Assembly (NCBI RefSeq): GCF_008477545.1
Contig: NZ_VORA01000005.1
Coordinates: 62,001-126,000 of the forward strand
Reading direction: 5' to 3'
Length of the DNA: 64,000 nt
From: Roseibium aestuarii
GTDB taxonomy: Bacteria; Pseudomonadota; Alphaproteobacteria; Rhizobiales; Stappiaceae
Shown: in pieces, positions 9,224 to 18,306 of the stretch
How positions within the stretch are numbered: the first letter of the stretch is position 1
Layout of the letters: every line of letters begins with the position of its first letter
The notes under the pieces: generated by a model
The model's input: only the letters and a program-made list of their open reading frames with translations
What the model was told of the DNA's origin: nothing
Databases searched by the model: none
Position numbers and translations under genes: made by a program

Positions 9224-10717
9224 ATGGCGGGGCACATTCTGGCAATCGACCAGGGCACGACCTCCAGCCGCGCGATCGTCTTCGATCGGGACATGGATGT
9301 GTGCGGGGTCGGACAGGAGGAGTTCACCCAGCATTTTCCGAAGTCGGGCTGGGTTGAACACGAGCCGGATGATCTGTGGCAGAGCACGGTCCGGGTCTGC
9401 CGCGCAGCGCTCGACAAGGCCGGCCTGAGCGCGGCCGACATTTCCGCGATCGGCATCACCAATCAGCGCGAGACGGTGGTCGTCTGGGACCGCAAGACCG
9501 GCAAGCCCGTCTACCGGGCGATCGTCTGGCAGGATCGGCGCAGTGCGGCCCTGTGCGAAAGCCTGCGGGCCGCTGGTCACGAGGCCCTGTTCACGAGCCG
9601 CACCGGCCTGCTGCTTGACCCCTATTTTTCCGGCACGAAGCTCGCCTGGGTCCTCGACAATGTGGAGGGTGCCCGCGCCCGGGCCGAGGCCGGCGAACTG
9701 GCCTTCGGCACGGTGGACAGCTGGCTGATCTGGAACCTCACCGACGGGGCGCGCCATGTCACCGATGCGACGAATGCGTCGCGCACCCTGCTCTTCAACA
9801 TCCATGAGAACCGCTGGGACGCGGAGCTCTGCGGTCTTCTCGATGTTCCGGTCGCGATGCTGCCCGAGGTGCTGGACAGCGCCGATGACTTCGGCATGGC
9901 GCGGGCGGATCTCTTCGGCGCGGAAATTCCGATCCGAGGGGTTGCCGGCGACCAGCAGGCGGCGACTGTGGGTCAGGCCTGCTTCAAGCCGGGCATGGTC
10001 AAGTCGACCTATGGTACGGGCTGCTTTGCGCTGATCAATACGGGCACCCAGCCGGTGGCCTCGCAGAACCGCCTGCTCACCACCGTGGCCTACCGGCTCA
10101 ACGGCCAGTCGACCTATGCGCTCGAGGGCTCGATCTTCGTGGCTGGCGCTGCGGTGCAGTGGCTGCGCGACGGGCTCGGGATCATTTCCAAGGCCGGCGA
10201 GACCCAGGCGCTGGCCGAACAGGCCGCCGGGCGGGACCGGCTCTATCTGGTGCCGGCCTTCGTCGGCCTGGGGGCGCCCTACTGGGATCCGGAAGCGCGC
10301 GGTGCGGTCTTCGGCCTGACCCGTGACAGCGGGCCGGCGGATTTCGCAAGGGCGGCGCTGGAAAGCGTGGGCTATCAGACCCGCGACCTGATCTCGGCGA
10401 TGCAGTCGGACTGGGCGTCGAGCGGGGAAACCGTGCTGCGGGTCGACGGCGGCATGACCGCGTCCGACTGGACCATGCAGTTCCTCGCCGACATCCTGGA
10501 TGCCCCGGTCGACCGGCCGAAGGTTCTGGAGACCACCGCCCTGGGGGCCGCCTGGCTGGCGGGCCAGCATGTCGGGGTCTGGCCCGGCATGGAAGAATTC
10601 TCCGCCCACTGGCGTCTGGATCGCCGATTCCTTCCGGAGATGAGCACAGATGTGAGAACAAGGCTTCTCGGTGGCTGGCAGGATGCGGTGCGCCGGACCC
10701 GTGGAGCGCTGGTCTGA
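9224..10717 (+). CDS. glpK: Glycerol kinase
   Basis: This 497-residue FGGY-family kinase phosphorylates glycerol to sn-glycerol 3-phosphate using ATP. Visible hallmarks are the N-terminal phosphate-binding motif [15 protein letters not shown], the substrate segments [11 protein letters not shown] and [24 protein letters not shown], and the FGGY C-terminal signature around [20 protein letters not shown] and [10 protein letters not shown]. The length is normal for the family. The ATG at 9224 follows GGGGAGG and was chosen over an in-frame ATG at 9206. It is co-oriented with glpD directly upstream and supplies its substrate. Confidence 0.96.
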   Translation: MAGHILAIDQGTTSSRAIVFDRDMDVCGVGQEEFTQHFPKSGWVEHEPDDLWQSTVRVCRAALDKAGLSAADISAIGITNQRETVVVWDRKTGKPVYRAIVWQDRRSAALCESLRAAGHEALFTSRTGLLLDPYFSGTKLAWVLDNVEGARARAEAGELAFGTVDSWLIWNLTDGARHVTDATNASRTLLFNIHENRWDAELCGLLDVPVAMLPEVLDSADDFGMARADLFGAEIPIRGVAGDQQAATVGQACFKPGMVKSTYGTGCFALINTGTQPVASQNRLLTTVAYRLNGQSTYALEGSIFVAGAAVQWLRDGLGIISKAGETQALAEQAAGRDRLYLVPAFVGLGAPYWDPEARGAVFGLTRDSGPADFARAALESVGYQTRDLISAMQSDWASSGETVLRVDGGMTASDWTMQFLADILDAPVDRPKVLETTALGAAWLAGQHVGVWPGMEEFSAHWRLDRRFLPEMSTDVRTRLLGGWQDAVRRTRGALV

Positions 10718-10748
10718 CCGGACTGGCCACATCGTTGAAACAACTTGG

Positions 10749-10781
10749 TCCAGGTTCCGGAAGACCTGTCCGGAACCTGGA
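10749..10781. repeat. 12-bp inverted repeat downstream of glpK
   Basis: TCCAGGTTCCGG (10749-10760) and CCGGAACCTGGA (10770-10781) are perfect arms around a 9-base loop, with flanking CTTG/CAAG extending the pairing across a one-base bulge. No T-run follows, so it is either a Rho-assisted 3' end of glpDK or a regulatory dyad. Confidence 0.6.
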
Positions 10782-11058
10782 CAAGATTGGCGGACTGAAA
10801 GGTCTGTGAAGTATTTTTCAGTCTCTGAAATATCTTCAACTTGGAAATGGTTTTGCGTAATCGCAAAATTAACCCCTTAGCGAATTTCCCGATCACGCTC
10901 TCCCTGATAATAAAAATTCCCTGAATCCGTAAATTTAGGAATGTTTCGCCTATTGATTTAGGCGAAAAAACGGACTTAGTTTGGCATGCCCCGGGCAGAG
11001 AACTGCCGTTTTTCCGAATTCGGCCTCCGGGGAGCTTCATCAAGGGGAGAACAGTTTG
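10782..11058 (+). promoter_or_regulatory. AT-rich leader of the dpp operon with three dyads
   Basis: This gene-free stretch before dppA is much richer in A+T than its surroundings. It holds an imperfect 21-bp dyad at 10813-10833, centred on TTTCAG-TCT-CTGAAA. It also holds TTTTGCG-TAAT-CGCAAAA (10851-10868) and TTTCGCCTA...TAGGCGAAA (10944-10967). The composition and position suggest promoter, operator and structured 5' UTR for dppA. I cannot assign the individual elements to a regulator. Confidence 0.45.
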
Positions 11059-12663
11059 ATGAATATCACTAAGTCGCTGAAGGCCACCCTTCTCGGTGCC
11101 AGCCTTGCCGTGATCGCCGCCTCCGGCGCATCCGCCAAGACCCTGGTCTATTGCTCCGAAGGGTCTCCGGAAGGCTTTGATGCCGCGCTCTACACCGCCG
11201 GCACCACTTTCGACGCTTCTTCCAAGCCGATCTACAACCGTCTCGTCGAATTCAAGCGCGGCACCACCGAAGTGCAGCCGGGCCTCGCCGAGAGCTGGGA
11301 AGTTTCCGAAGACGGGCTGGAATACACCTTCAACCTGCGCAAGGGCGTCAAGTTCCACACCACCAGCTTCTTCACGCCGTCGCGCGACTTCAACGCCGAT
11401 GACGTGATCTTCTCGTTCAAGCGTCAGCAGGACGCAACGAGCCCCTGGTACGAGTACACCGCAGGCGCTTCCTGGGAATACTTCAACGGCATGTCCATGC
11501 CGGACCTCATCCAGGACATGGTCAAGGTTGACGATTACACCGTCAAGTTCGTGCTGAAGCGTCCGGAAGCTCCGATGCTGGCGAACCTGGCCATGGACTT
11601 CGCGTCCATCATGTCCGCCGAATATGCCGATGCCCTGGCTTCCGCCGGCAAGATGGAAATGCTGAACCAGGAGCCGGTCGGCACCGGTCCGTTCTCCTTC
11701 GTCGGCTACCAGAAGGACGCCGTCATCCGCTACGCAGCCTTCGCTGACTACTGGGGTGGCAAGCAGCCGGTCGACAACCTGATCTTCGCGATCACCCCGG
11801 ATGCAGCCGTTCGCCTGCAGAAGCTGAAGGCTGGCGAATGCCACGTGATGCCGTACCCGGCACCGGCCGACATCGCCGACATCCAGGCTGACAGCTCGCT
11901 GACCATGATGGAACAGCAGGGTCTGAACGTTGGCTACCTGGCCTACAACACCAAGCAGGCTCCGTTCGACAAGCCGGAAGTCCGCAAGGCGCTGAACCAC
12001 GCCATCAACAAGCAGGCCATTCTGGACGCCGTGTTCCAGGGTTCGGGCGTTGCCGCCAAGAACCCGATCCCGCCCACCATGTGGTCCTATAACGACGCTG
12101 TCGAAGACGATGCCTTCGATCCGGAACTGGCCAAGAAGATGCTCGCCGACGCCGGCGTCACCGACCTGTCCATGAAGATCTGGGCCATGCCGGTTCAGCG
12201 TCCGTACAACCCGAACGCCCGTCGTATGGCTGAAGTCATGCAGGCCGATTTCGGCAAGATCGGCGTGAACGTGGAAATCGTGTCCTACGAATGGGGTGAA
12301 TACCTGTCCCGTTCCAAGGCCGAAGACCGCGACGGCGCCGTCCTGCTCGGCTGGACCGGTGACAACGGCGACCCGGACAACTTCCTGGCCGTTCTGCTCG
12401 GCTGCGACGGTGTGGGCGGTTCCAACCGTGCACAGTGGTGCAACGACGAGTTCGAAGCCCTGATCCAGAAGGCCAAGGTCGTTTCCAGCAAGGAAGAGCG
12501 CACCAAGCTTTATGAAGAAGCTCAGGTTGTCTTCAAGCGGGAAGCTCCGTGGGCGACCATCGCTCACTCCACCGTCTTCATGCCCATGTCCTCCAAGGTG
12601 TCCGGCTATGTCATGGACCCGCTGGGTGGCCACTGGTTTGACGGCGTGGACATCGCGGAGTAA
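11059..12663 (+). CDS. dppA: Dipeptide ABC transporter periplasmic binding protein
   Basis: This 534-residue family 5 solute-binding protein has a clear signal peptide (MNITKSLKATLLG through ASGASAKT). The mature part opens LVYCSEGSPEGFDAALYTAG, close to E. coli DppA. It also has YRLVEFKRGTTEVQPGLAESW-type features, KVDDYTVKFVLKRPEAP and the C-terminal VFMPMSSKVSGYVMDPLGGH. It captures di- and possibly tripeptides in the periplasm for the DppBCDF importer. GGGGAG sits at good distance from the ATG. Codon choice is strongly C/G-ending and uniform, as expected for an abundant protein. A terminator follows, separating it from dppB. Confidence 0.93.
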   Translation: MNITKSLKATLLGASLAVIAASGASAKTLVYCSEGSPEGFDAALYTAGTTFDASSKPIYNRLVEFKRGTTEVQPGLAESWEVSEDGLEYTFNLRKGVKFHTTSFFTPSRDFNADDVIFSFKRQQDATSPWYEYTAGASWEYFNGMSMPDLIQDMVKVDDYTVKFVLKRPEAPMLANLAMDFASIMSAEYADALASAGKMEMLNQEPVGTGPFSFVGYQKDAVIRYAAFADYWGGKQPVDNLIFAITPDAAVRLQKLKAGECHVMPYPAPADIADIQADSSLTMMEQQGLNVGYLAYNTKQAPFDKPEVRKALNHAINKQAILDAVFQGSGVAAKNPIPPTMWSYNDAVEDDAFDPELAKKMLADAGVTDLSMKIWAMPVQRPYNPNARRMAEVMQADFGKIGVNVEIVSYEWGEYLSRSKAEDRDGAVLLGWTGDNGDPDNFLAVLLGCDGVGGSNRAQWCNDEFEALIQKAKVVSSKEERTKLYEEAQVVFKREAPWATIAHSTVFMPMSSKVSGYVMDPLGGHWFDGVDIAE

Positions 12664-12680
12664 AAGCGCTCCCACCTCAG

Positions 12681-12717
12681 ACGCCGGCGAGGCTTCCTCG
12701 CCGGCGTTCTTCCTTTT
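12681..12717 (+). terminator. Hairpin terminator/attenuator between dppA and dppB
   Basis: A perfect 12-bp stem ACGCCGGCGAGG (12681-12692) / CCTCGCCGGCGT (12696-12707) with a 3-base loop is followed by TCTTCCTTTT. It lies inside the operon, which would let dppA be transcribed in excess over the membrane and ATPase subunits. Confidence 0.82.
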
Positions 12718-12783
12718 GCGGCCGGCTGAGACTCTAGGTAAATCTGACGAGTCTCGCTGGTTCTTCGTATCCGGAACCCAAAA

Positions 12784-13791
12784 ATGTTTCGCTTTCTCAT
12801 CGGCCGTCTCGGCCTGCTGATCCCGACCTTCTTTGGGGTGACGCTCGTCGCGTTCTGGTTCATCCGGCTGCTGCCGGGCGACCCGCTCGATCTTCTCGCC
12901 GGCGAACGGGGCATGGACCCCGAGCGCAAGGCTCAGCTCATGGCCCAGATGGGCTTCGACAAACCCTGGTGGCAGCAGTACTTCGACTATGTCATCAACA
13001 TCTTCCACGGTGACCTCGGGGTGTCCTTCGCTTCGAAGAAGCCGGTGCTCGTGGAGTTCCTGACGCTGTTCCCGGCCACGGTCGAACTGTCGCTCTGCGC
13101 CATCATCATCGCCATCTGCCTGGGCATTCCGGCCGGCATCTTCGCCGCCGTGAAGCGTGGCTCGGCCGCCGACCAGGCCATCATGGGCACCGCGCTCGTC
13201 GGGTATTCCATGCCGATCTTCTGGTGGGGCCTGCTGCTCATCATCCTCTTCTCCGGCATCCTGCAGTGGACGCCCGTCTCGGGCCGCATCTCGCTGATGT
13301 ATTTCTTCCCGCAGGTGACCGGCTTCATGCTGATCGACAGCCTGCTGTCTGGGGAAAAGGGTGCCTTCGCCTCGGCGCTCAGCCACCTGATCCTGCCCTC
13401 GATCGTTCTGGCGACCATTCCGCTGGCGGTGATTGCCCGCCAGACCCGGTCGGCCATGCTCGAGGTGCTTGGTGAAGACTATGTGCGCACCGCGCGGGCC
13501 AAGGGCCTGTCGCCGGCCCGCGTCATCGGCCTGCATGCCCTGCGCAATGCGCTCATTCCGGTCATCACCACCATCGGCCTGCAGGTCGGGGTGCTGCTGG
13601 CGGGGGCCATCCTCACGGAGACCATCTTCTCCTGGCCGGGCATCGGCAAGTGGCTGGTCGACAGCATTTCGCGCCGTGACTATTTCGTGGTGCAGGGCGG
13701 ACTTCTGCTGATCGCCGGCATCATCATGGTCGTGAACCTGATCGTGGACCTGCTCTATGGTCTGATCAATCCGCGCATCCGTCACAACTGA
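12784..13791 (+). CDS. dppB: Dipeptide ABC transporter permease DppB
   Basis: This 335-residue inner-membrane protein has six predicted helices. It begins MFRFLIGRLGLLIPTFFGVT with the conserved FIRLLPGDP motif of OppB/DppB permeases. The cytoplasmic EAA coupling loop is visible as VLGEDYVRTARAKGLSPARV, followed by HALRNALIPVITTIGLQVG. It pairs with DppC to form the channel through which peptides captured by DppA enter. It is followed by dppC after 17 bases. Confidence 0.93.
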   Translation: MFRFLIGRLGLLIPTFFGVTLVAFWFIRLLPGDPLDLLAGERGMDPERKAQLMAQMGFDKPWWQQYFDYVINIFHGDLGVSFASKKPVLVEFLTLFPATVELSLCAIIIAICLGIPAGIFAAVKRGSAADQAIMGTALVGYSMPIFWWGLLLIILFSGILQWTPVSGRISLMYFFPQVTGFMLIDSLLSGEKGAFASALSHLILPSIVLATIPLAVIARQTRSAMLEVLGEDYVRTARAKGLSPARVIGLHALRNALIPVITTIGLQVGVLLAGAILTETIFSWPGIGKWLVDSISRRDYFVVQGGLLLIAGIIMVVNLIVDLLYGLINPRIRHN

Positions 13792-13808
13792 CGCGGGGAA
13801 GAACAAGA

Positions 13809-14738
13809 ATGACAAAATCAACTTCTACGGAGCTGGCGACGGAAACCGTGCTCGAGCGCGAGAGCCGCAACGCCACCAAGGCCATGCTGACCGAGTTCTG
13901 GTACTACTTCTCCCAGAACAAGGGGGCCGTGATCGGCCTTGTCGTCTTTGCCGTGCTCGTCGCCGTGGCGCTCCTCGCGCCGCTGGTTGCGCCCCATGAC
14001 CCGGACGTCCAGTACCGCGACGCCCTTCTGCAGCCGCCCTTCTGGCAGGACGGCGGCAGCTTCGCCTTCCCGCTGGGAACGGATGCGGTCGGCCGCGACA
14101 TCCTTTCGCGCCTGATCTTCGGTTCGCGTTTCTCGCTCTTCATCGGCGTGGTTGTCGTGACCATTGCTCTGGTCGGCGGCATTGTCATCGGTCTGGTGGC
14201 CGGTTACGCCCGCGGGTGGGTCGACACGCTGATCATGCGCGTGATGGACATCATCCTGGCCTTCCCGTCCCTGCTGCTGGCGCTGGTGCTCGTCGCCATC
14301 CTCGGCCCGGGCCTGGTGAATGCGATGATCGCCATTGCCATCGTGCTGCAGCCGCATTTCGTGCGTCTGACCCGTGCGGCGGTGCTGGCGGAAGTGAACC
14401 GGGACTATGTGGTCGCCGCCCGCGTGGCCGGTGCCGGCCACCTGCGCCTGATGTTCAAGACCATCCTGCCGAACTGTCTGGCGCCCCTGATCGTTCAGGC
14501 AACCCTGTCCTTCTCCAACGCCATTCTCGATGCGGCAGCCCTCGGCTTCCTGGGCATGGGTGCCCAGCCGCCCACTCCGGAATGGGGCACGATGCTTGCG
14601 GAAGCCCGCGAGTTCATCCTGCGCGCCTGGTGGGTCGTGACCTTCCCGGGCCTGGCCATCCTGATCACCGTGCTGGCGATCAACTTGGTGGGCGACGGTC
14701 TGCGCGATGCCCTCGATCCGAAGCTGAAGAGGAGCTAA
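13809..14738 (+). CDS. dppC: Dipeptide ABC transporter permease DppC
   Basis: This 309-residue permease has a cytoplasmic N-terminus and the OppC_N hydrophobic segment (NKGAVIGLVVFAVLVAVALL). It also has PLGTDAVGRDILSRLIFGSR, the standard DppC/OppC motif after the first helix. The EAA loop NRDYVVAARVAGAGHLRLM and the terminal AINLVGDGLRDALDPKLK are present. GGGGAAG precedes the ATG. It is the partner of DppB. Confidence 0.93.
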   Translation: MTKSTSTELATETVLERESRNATKAMLTEFWYYFSQNKGAVIGLVVFAVLVAVALLAPLVAPHDPDVQYRDALLQPPFWQDGGSFAFPLGTDAVGRDILSRLIFGSRFSLFIGVVVVTIALVGGIVIGLVAGYARGWVDTLIMRVMDIILAFPSLLLALVLVAILGPGLVNAMIAIAIVLQPHFVRLTRAAVLAEVNRDYVVAARVAGAGHLRLMFKTILPNCLAPLIVQATLSFSNAILDAAALGFLGMGAQPPTPEWGTMLAEAREFILRAWWVVTFPGLAILITVLAINLVGDGLRDALDPKLKRS

Positions 14739-14742
14739 GCCC

Positions 14743-15579
14743 ATGCCGCTTCTTGAAATTCGCAACCTGAAGGTCGAGTTTGCCACCGCCAAGGGTCCGT
14801 TCAAGGCTCTCGATGGCGTCGACTATACCGTGGAAGCCGGCGAAGTGCTGGCCATCGTGGGCGAGTCCGGTTCGGGCAAGTCCGTGGCCATGCTCGCCGT
14901 GATGGGTCTTCTGCCGGACACGGCGACGATCACTGCCGACAAGATGGAATTTGAGGGTCGCGACCTTCGAACCCTGTCGGCCAAGGAACGTCGCAAGGTC
15001 ATCGGCAAAGACATCTCGATGATCTTCCAGGAGCCGATCGCCAGCCTGAACCCGTGCTTCACGGTCGGGCACCAGCTGGAAGAAACCCTGAAAGCCCACA
15101 CCACGCTGGGCCGCCGCGAGCGCAAGGCGCGGGTCATCGAGCTGATGAAGGCCGTGGGCCTGCCCAAGCCCGAAGAGCGCGTCAGCGCCTTCCCGCACCA
15201 GATGTCGGGCGGCCAGTGCCAGCGCGTGATGATCGCCATGGCGATTGCCTGTGCGCCGAAGCTGCTGATCGCCGACGAGCCGACCACCGCGCTCGACGTG
15301 ACGATCCAGAAGCAGATCCTGGATCTGCTGGTGAAGCTGCAGCAGGACAGCGGCATGGGCCTCATCATGATCACCCATGACATGGGTGTCGTGGCCGAGA
15401 CCGCCGACCGGGTGATCGTGCAGTACAAGGGCAACAAGATGGAAGAGGCGGATGTCCTCTCCCTGTTCGAAAACCCGCAGCACGCCTATACCCGCGCGCT
15501 GCTTTCCGCCCTGCCGGAAAATGCCACGGGCGACCGTCTGCCGACGGTCAGCGACTTTGTCGGCGCAGGAGGCTTCTGA
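14743..15579 (+). CDS. dppD: Dipeptide ABC transporter ATPase DppD
   Basis: This 278-residue ABC ATPase has Walker [10 protein letters not shown]-loop [10 protein letters not shown], signature MSGGQCQRV, Walker [13 protein letters not shown] and H-loop ITHDMGVV, all intact. It energises peptide import by DppBC. It is about 50 residues shorter than E. coli DppD. The chain ends shortly after [13 protein letters not shown] and lacks the cysteine-containing Oligo_HPY C-terminal extension. Its TGA overlaps the ATG of dppF by one base, indicating translational coupling. Confidence 0.9.
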   Translation: MPLLEIRNLKVEFATAKGPFKALDGVDYTVEAGEVLAIVGESGSGKSVAMLAVMGLLPDTATITADKMEFEGRDLRTLSAKERRKVIGKDISMIFQEPIASLNPCFTVGHQLEETLKAHTTLGRRERKARVIELMKAVGLPKPEERVSAFPHQMSGGQCQRVMIAMAIACAPKLLIADEPTTALDVTIQKQILDLLVKLQQDSGMGLIMITHDMGVVAETADRVIVQYKGNKMEEADVLSLFENPQHAYTRALLSALPENATGDRLPTVSDFVGAGGF

Positions 15580-16406
15580 TGAGCGACACCATTCTGAAGG
15601 TGCGCGATCTCTATCGCACCTATGACATCAAGGGCGGACTGTTCAAGAAGCCCGGCAAGTTCACCGCCGTGAAGGGCGTGAGCTTCGACGTGGAGCGGGG
15701 CTCGACCCTGGCGATCGTCGGGGAATCCGGTTGCGGCAAGTCCACCCTTGCCCGCATGCTGACGATGATCGATGCCCAGACCTCCGGCTCCATCGAGATC
15801 GACGGCTTGCCGATCGACATCGCCAAGACCGGGATCTCGAAGGACATGCGCCAGAAGGTGCAGATCGTCTTCCAGAACCCCTATGGCTCGCTGAACCCGC
15901 GCCAGAAGATCGGCCACGTGCTGGAAGAGCCGCTGCTGCTCAACACCAGCATGCCGGCTGCCGAGCGGCGGGATCTGGCGCTGGAAATGCTCACGAAGGT
16001 AGGTCTCCAGCCGGAGCATTACGGCCGCTATCCGCACATGTTCTCCGGTGGTCAGCGACAGCGCATCGCCATCGCCCGGGCCATCATGATGAAGCCGAAG
16101 CTGCTGGTTCTCGACGAGCCGGTCTCGGCGCTCGACCTTTCCGTGCAGGCGCAGATCCTCAATCTGCTCAAGGACCTGCAGGACGAGATGGGCCTGACCT
16201 ACATCTTCATCTCGCACGATCTGTCCGTGGTGCGCTATCTCGCGGACAAGGTGATGGTGATGTATTTCGGCGAAGTGGTGGAATACGGCACCCGCGACGA
16301 GGTCTTCGGCGATCCGAAGCACGAGTATACGCGCACGCTGTTTGCCGCGACGCCGAACGCCGATGTGGACAGCATCAAGGCACGGCTCGCGAAAAAGGTC
16401 GCCTGA
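15579..16406 (+). CDS. dppF: Dipeptide ABC transporter ATPase DppF
   Basis: This 275-residue ABC ATPase is the partner of DppD. Walker A is GESGCGKS, the Q-loop FQNPYGSLNPRQ, the signature FSGGQRQRI, Walker B LLVLDEPVSALD and the H-loop ISHDLSVVRYL. Like DppD it stops soon after the helical domain (HEYTRTLFAATP, then about 20 residues) and lacks the usual Oligo_HPY tail. Having both ATPases shortened in the same way suggests a subfamily trait rather than a mutation. It is the last gene of the operon. Confidence 0.9.
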   Translation: MSDTILKVRDLYRTYDIKGGLFKKPGKFTAVKGVSFDVERGSTLAIVGESGCGKSTLARMLTMIDAQTSGSIEIDGLPIDIAKTGISKDMRQKVQIVFQNPYGSLNPRQKIGHVLEEPLLLNTSMPAAERRDLALEMLTKVGLQPEHYGRYPHMFSGGQRQRIAIARAIMMKPKLLVLDEPVSALDLSVQAQILNLLKDLQDEMGLTYIFISHDLSVVRYLADKVMVMYFGEVVEYGTRDEVFGDPKHEYTRTLFAATPNADVDSIKARLAKKVA

Positions 16407-16433
16407 GGCGCCCGGCTTTAACGAGATCACGAG

Positions 16434-16463
16434 AAGGCGGAGCCGCAAGGCTCCGCCTTTTTT
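16434..16463 (+). terminator. Intrinsic terminator of the dpp operon
   Basis: A perfect 11-bp stem AAGGCGGAGCC (16434-16444) / GGCTCCGCCTT (16449-16459) closes a GCAA tetraloop and ends in six T residues. Confidence 0.95.
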
Positions 16464-16565
16464 CGTTTCAGGGGAGGGGCACGGGAACGCAGGTCGGGCG
16501 GTGGCGAGTAAGGCGCGGTGCCGCCGTCGAATGCTGCCCTCGGCATTCGGGCTGCCTTTCCTGCC

Positions 16566-16760
16566 GTCATCCCTGCGCAGGCAGGAATCCAGTAACCGGC
16601 TGAGGCTGCTTCCTTTTTCGGCAACCCGCGTCGCTGGTTGCCGGATCCTCGGCACAGGGCCGAGGATGACGACCGAGAGGGGAGGAGGACGGAGGAGAGG
16701 GGGCGAAGGAGAGGGCGAACATAACGGTGGTGAGGACGAGGACGAAAGAGGGTCCGAGGG
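16566..16760. repeat. Dispersed intergenic repeat, copy A (GTCATCCC family)
   Basis: The stretch at 16566-16602 (beginning GTCATCCCTGCGCAGGCAGG) is nearly identical, with 2 differences in 37, to 52506-52542. A second block at 16643-16682 (beginning GGATCCTCGG) recurs at 52663-52701 in the same order. A purine-rich tail of GGAGGACGG-like units follows. The block pair is non-coding and lies between the dpp terminator and the arsR gene. The remainder of this gap (16464-16565, 16761-16822) shows nothing else I can identify. Confidence 0.75.
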
Positions 16761-16798
16761 TGGGGGTGGAGACGGGGGCAGTTTTCTCTTGCCTGTTT

Positions 16799-16821
16799 CG
16801 ATAATTCGACTATTCTCGAAT
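16799..16821 (+). promoter_or_regulatory. Candidate ArsR operator/promoter
   Basis: An AT-rich island interrupts very GC-rich flanks directly before arsR. It contains the repeated half-site ATTCGA (16804-16809) and TTCTCGAA (16813-16820), the latter a palindrome. The assignment rests on position and symmetry only. Confidence 0.35.
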
Positions 16822-16822
16822 T

Positions 16823-17164
16823 ATGCAAAAGGAAAACGCACTTGAGGCCCTGGCGGCGCTGGGGCAGGAAACGCGGCTGGATGTGTTCCGCCTGCTGGTG
16901 GAGGCGGGCCCGGAGGGCTTGACCGCCGGAGCCGTGTCGGAGGGGCTGGGTGTCAGGGCCAATACCCTGTCGACCCATCTGGGGGTGCTCACCCGCTCCG
17001 GCCTGATCCGGGCGGAACGGGACGGGCGCTCCATCATCTATCGCGCGGATCTGACGACCATGCAGGAGCTTGTCGCCTATCTGCTGCAGGATTGCTGTGG
17101 CGGCCGACCGGACCAGTGCGGGCCGCTGCTCAACCTGTTCGCCTGCGGCAGCAAGGCCGGCTGA
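16823..17164 (+). CDS. arsR: ArsR-family (SmtB/ArsR) arsenic-type transcriptional repressor
   Basis: This 113-residue winged-helix protein ([21 protein letters not shown]; recognition region [20 protein letters not shown]) ends in the cysteine-rich segment [13 protein letters not shown]...FACG. C-terminal paired cysteines are typical of the ArsR subgroup that senses arsenite outside the alpha-3 helix. It should repress itself and the ACR3 pump gene that starts 86 bases downstream. The AT-rich stretch TTTCGATAATTCGACTATTCTCGAATTATG just before the start contains TCGA/ATTCGA half-site repeats that could be its operator. Confidence 0.85.
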   Translation: MQKENALEALAALGQETRLDVFRLLVEAGPEGLTAGAVSEGLGVRANTLSTHLGVLTRSGLIRAERDGRSIIYRADLTTMQELVAYLLQDCCGGRPDQCGPLLNLFACGSKAG

Positions 17165-17249
17165 TCCGTTTTCGCTCCCTTCGCTCGTCCGCCCATCACC
17201 CGTTTCAAGACCTGATGCCTCCCGCGCGGAGGCCTGCCGGAGACCGACC

Positions 17250-18290
17250 GTGACCGCAGCTGATACCTCCCCGCTCGGACTGTTCGAGCGTTATCTTTCC
17301 GTCTGGGTTGCCCTGTGCATCGGCGCTGGCGTCGGTCTGGGGCTCCTCGTGCCGGGGGCCTTCTCCGCCATTGCCGCGATGGAATATGCCAACGTCAATC
17401 TGGTGGTGGCGGTGTTCATCTGGGTGATGATCTACCCGATGATGGTCAATGTGGACTTCGCCTCCCTGAAGGATGTGGGGCGCAAGCCGAAGGGCCTGTG
17501 CATCACGCTGGTGATCAATTGGCTGATCAAGCCCTTCACCATGGCCGCACTCGGCATCCTGTTCTTCGAGCATGTCTTTGCCGGGCTTGTCTCGCCGGAA
17601 GACGCCAAGGAATATATCGCGGGCATGATCCTGCTCGGGGTCGCGCCCTGCACGGCGATGGTCTTCGTCTGGAGCCAGCTGGTGCGCGGGGATGCGAACT
17701 ACACGCTGGTGCAGGTCTCCATCAACGACATCATCATGGTCTTTGCCTTCGCGCCGATCGCGGCCTTCCTGCTGGGGGTGACGGATATCGTCGTGCCCTG
17801 GGAAACGCTGCTCTTCTCGGTGCTGCTTTATGTCATCATTCCGCTGGCGGCCGGCTATTTCACCCGCAAGTCCCTGGACCGGAACGGGGATCACGAGCGG
17901 ATCGCCGCCTTCACCGGCAAGGTGAAGCCCTTCTCCGTGATGGGGCTGCTGGCGACCGTCGTGCTGCTCTTCGGCTTCCAGGCGGGGACCATCGTCGAGG
18001 ATCCGGCGGTGATCGGCCTGATCGCGGTGCCCCTGCTGGTGCAGAGCTACGGCATTTTCGCCGTCGCCTATCTGTGGGGCTATGTGTGGCGGGTGCCGTT
18101 TGCAACCGCCGCGCCGGCCGCCCTCATCGGCACCTCGAATTTCTTCGAACTGGCCGTGGCCGTGGCCATCAGTCTCTTCGGCCTCAATTCGGGGGCGGCG
18201 CTGGCGACCGTCGTCGGCGTGCTGGTGGAAGTGCCGGTGATGCTGTCACTCGTGGCCTTCGCCAACCGTACCCGGCACCGCTTCGCCTGA
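17250..18290 (+). CDS. acr3: ACR3-family arsenite efflux permease
   Basis: This 346-residue membrane protein has about ten helices. The conserved ACR3 cysteine lies in [19 protein letters not shown]. Other family motifs are [38 protein letters not shown] and [43 protein letters not shown] (in parts). It extrudes As(III) using the proton motive force. The GTG start at 17250 follows GGAG; longer upstream frames overlap arsR out of phase and are not protein-like. It is co-transcribed with arsR. No arsC or arsH is adjacent, so As(V) reduction must be encoded elsewhere. Confidence 0.9.
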   Translation: MTAADTSPLGLFERYLSVWVALCIGAGVGLGLLVPGAFSAIAAMEYANVNLVVAVFIWVMIYPMMVNVDFASLKDVGRKPKGLCITLVINWLIKPFTMAALGILFFEHVFAGLVSPEDAKEYIAGMILLGVAPCTAMVFVWSQLVRGDANYTLVQVSINDIIMVFAFAPIAAFLLGVTDIVVPWETLLFSVLLYVIIPLAAGYFTRKSLDRNGDHERIAAFTGKVKPFSVMGLLATVVLLFGFQAGTIVEDPAVIGLIAVPLLVQSYGIFAVAYLWGYVWRVPFATAAPAALIGTSNFFELAVAVAISLFGLNSGAALATVVGVLVEVPVMLSLVAFANRTRHRFA

Positions 18291-18306
18291 TCCGGCCGAG
18301 ACGATC

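Noticed and set aside
10375-13821. A 1148-codon minus-strand open frame across glpK, the dpp leader, dppA and dppB
   Set aside because: It spans three confirmed plus-strand genes and their terminator and shows no domain. It arises from lack of stop codons in biased sequence.
16566-16760. CRISPR array
   Set aside because: The repeats here and at 38.3, 45.4 and 52.5 kb are inverted or direct 24-base units without unique spacers of constant length, and there are no cas genes.
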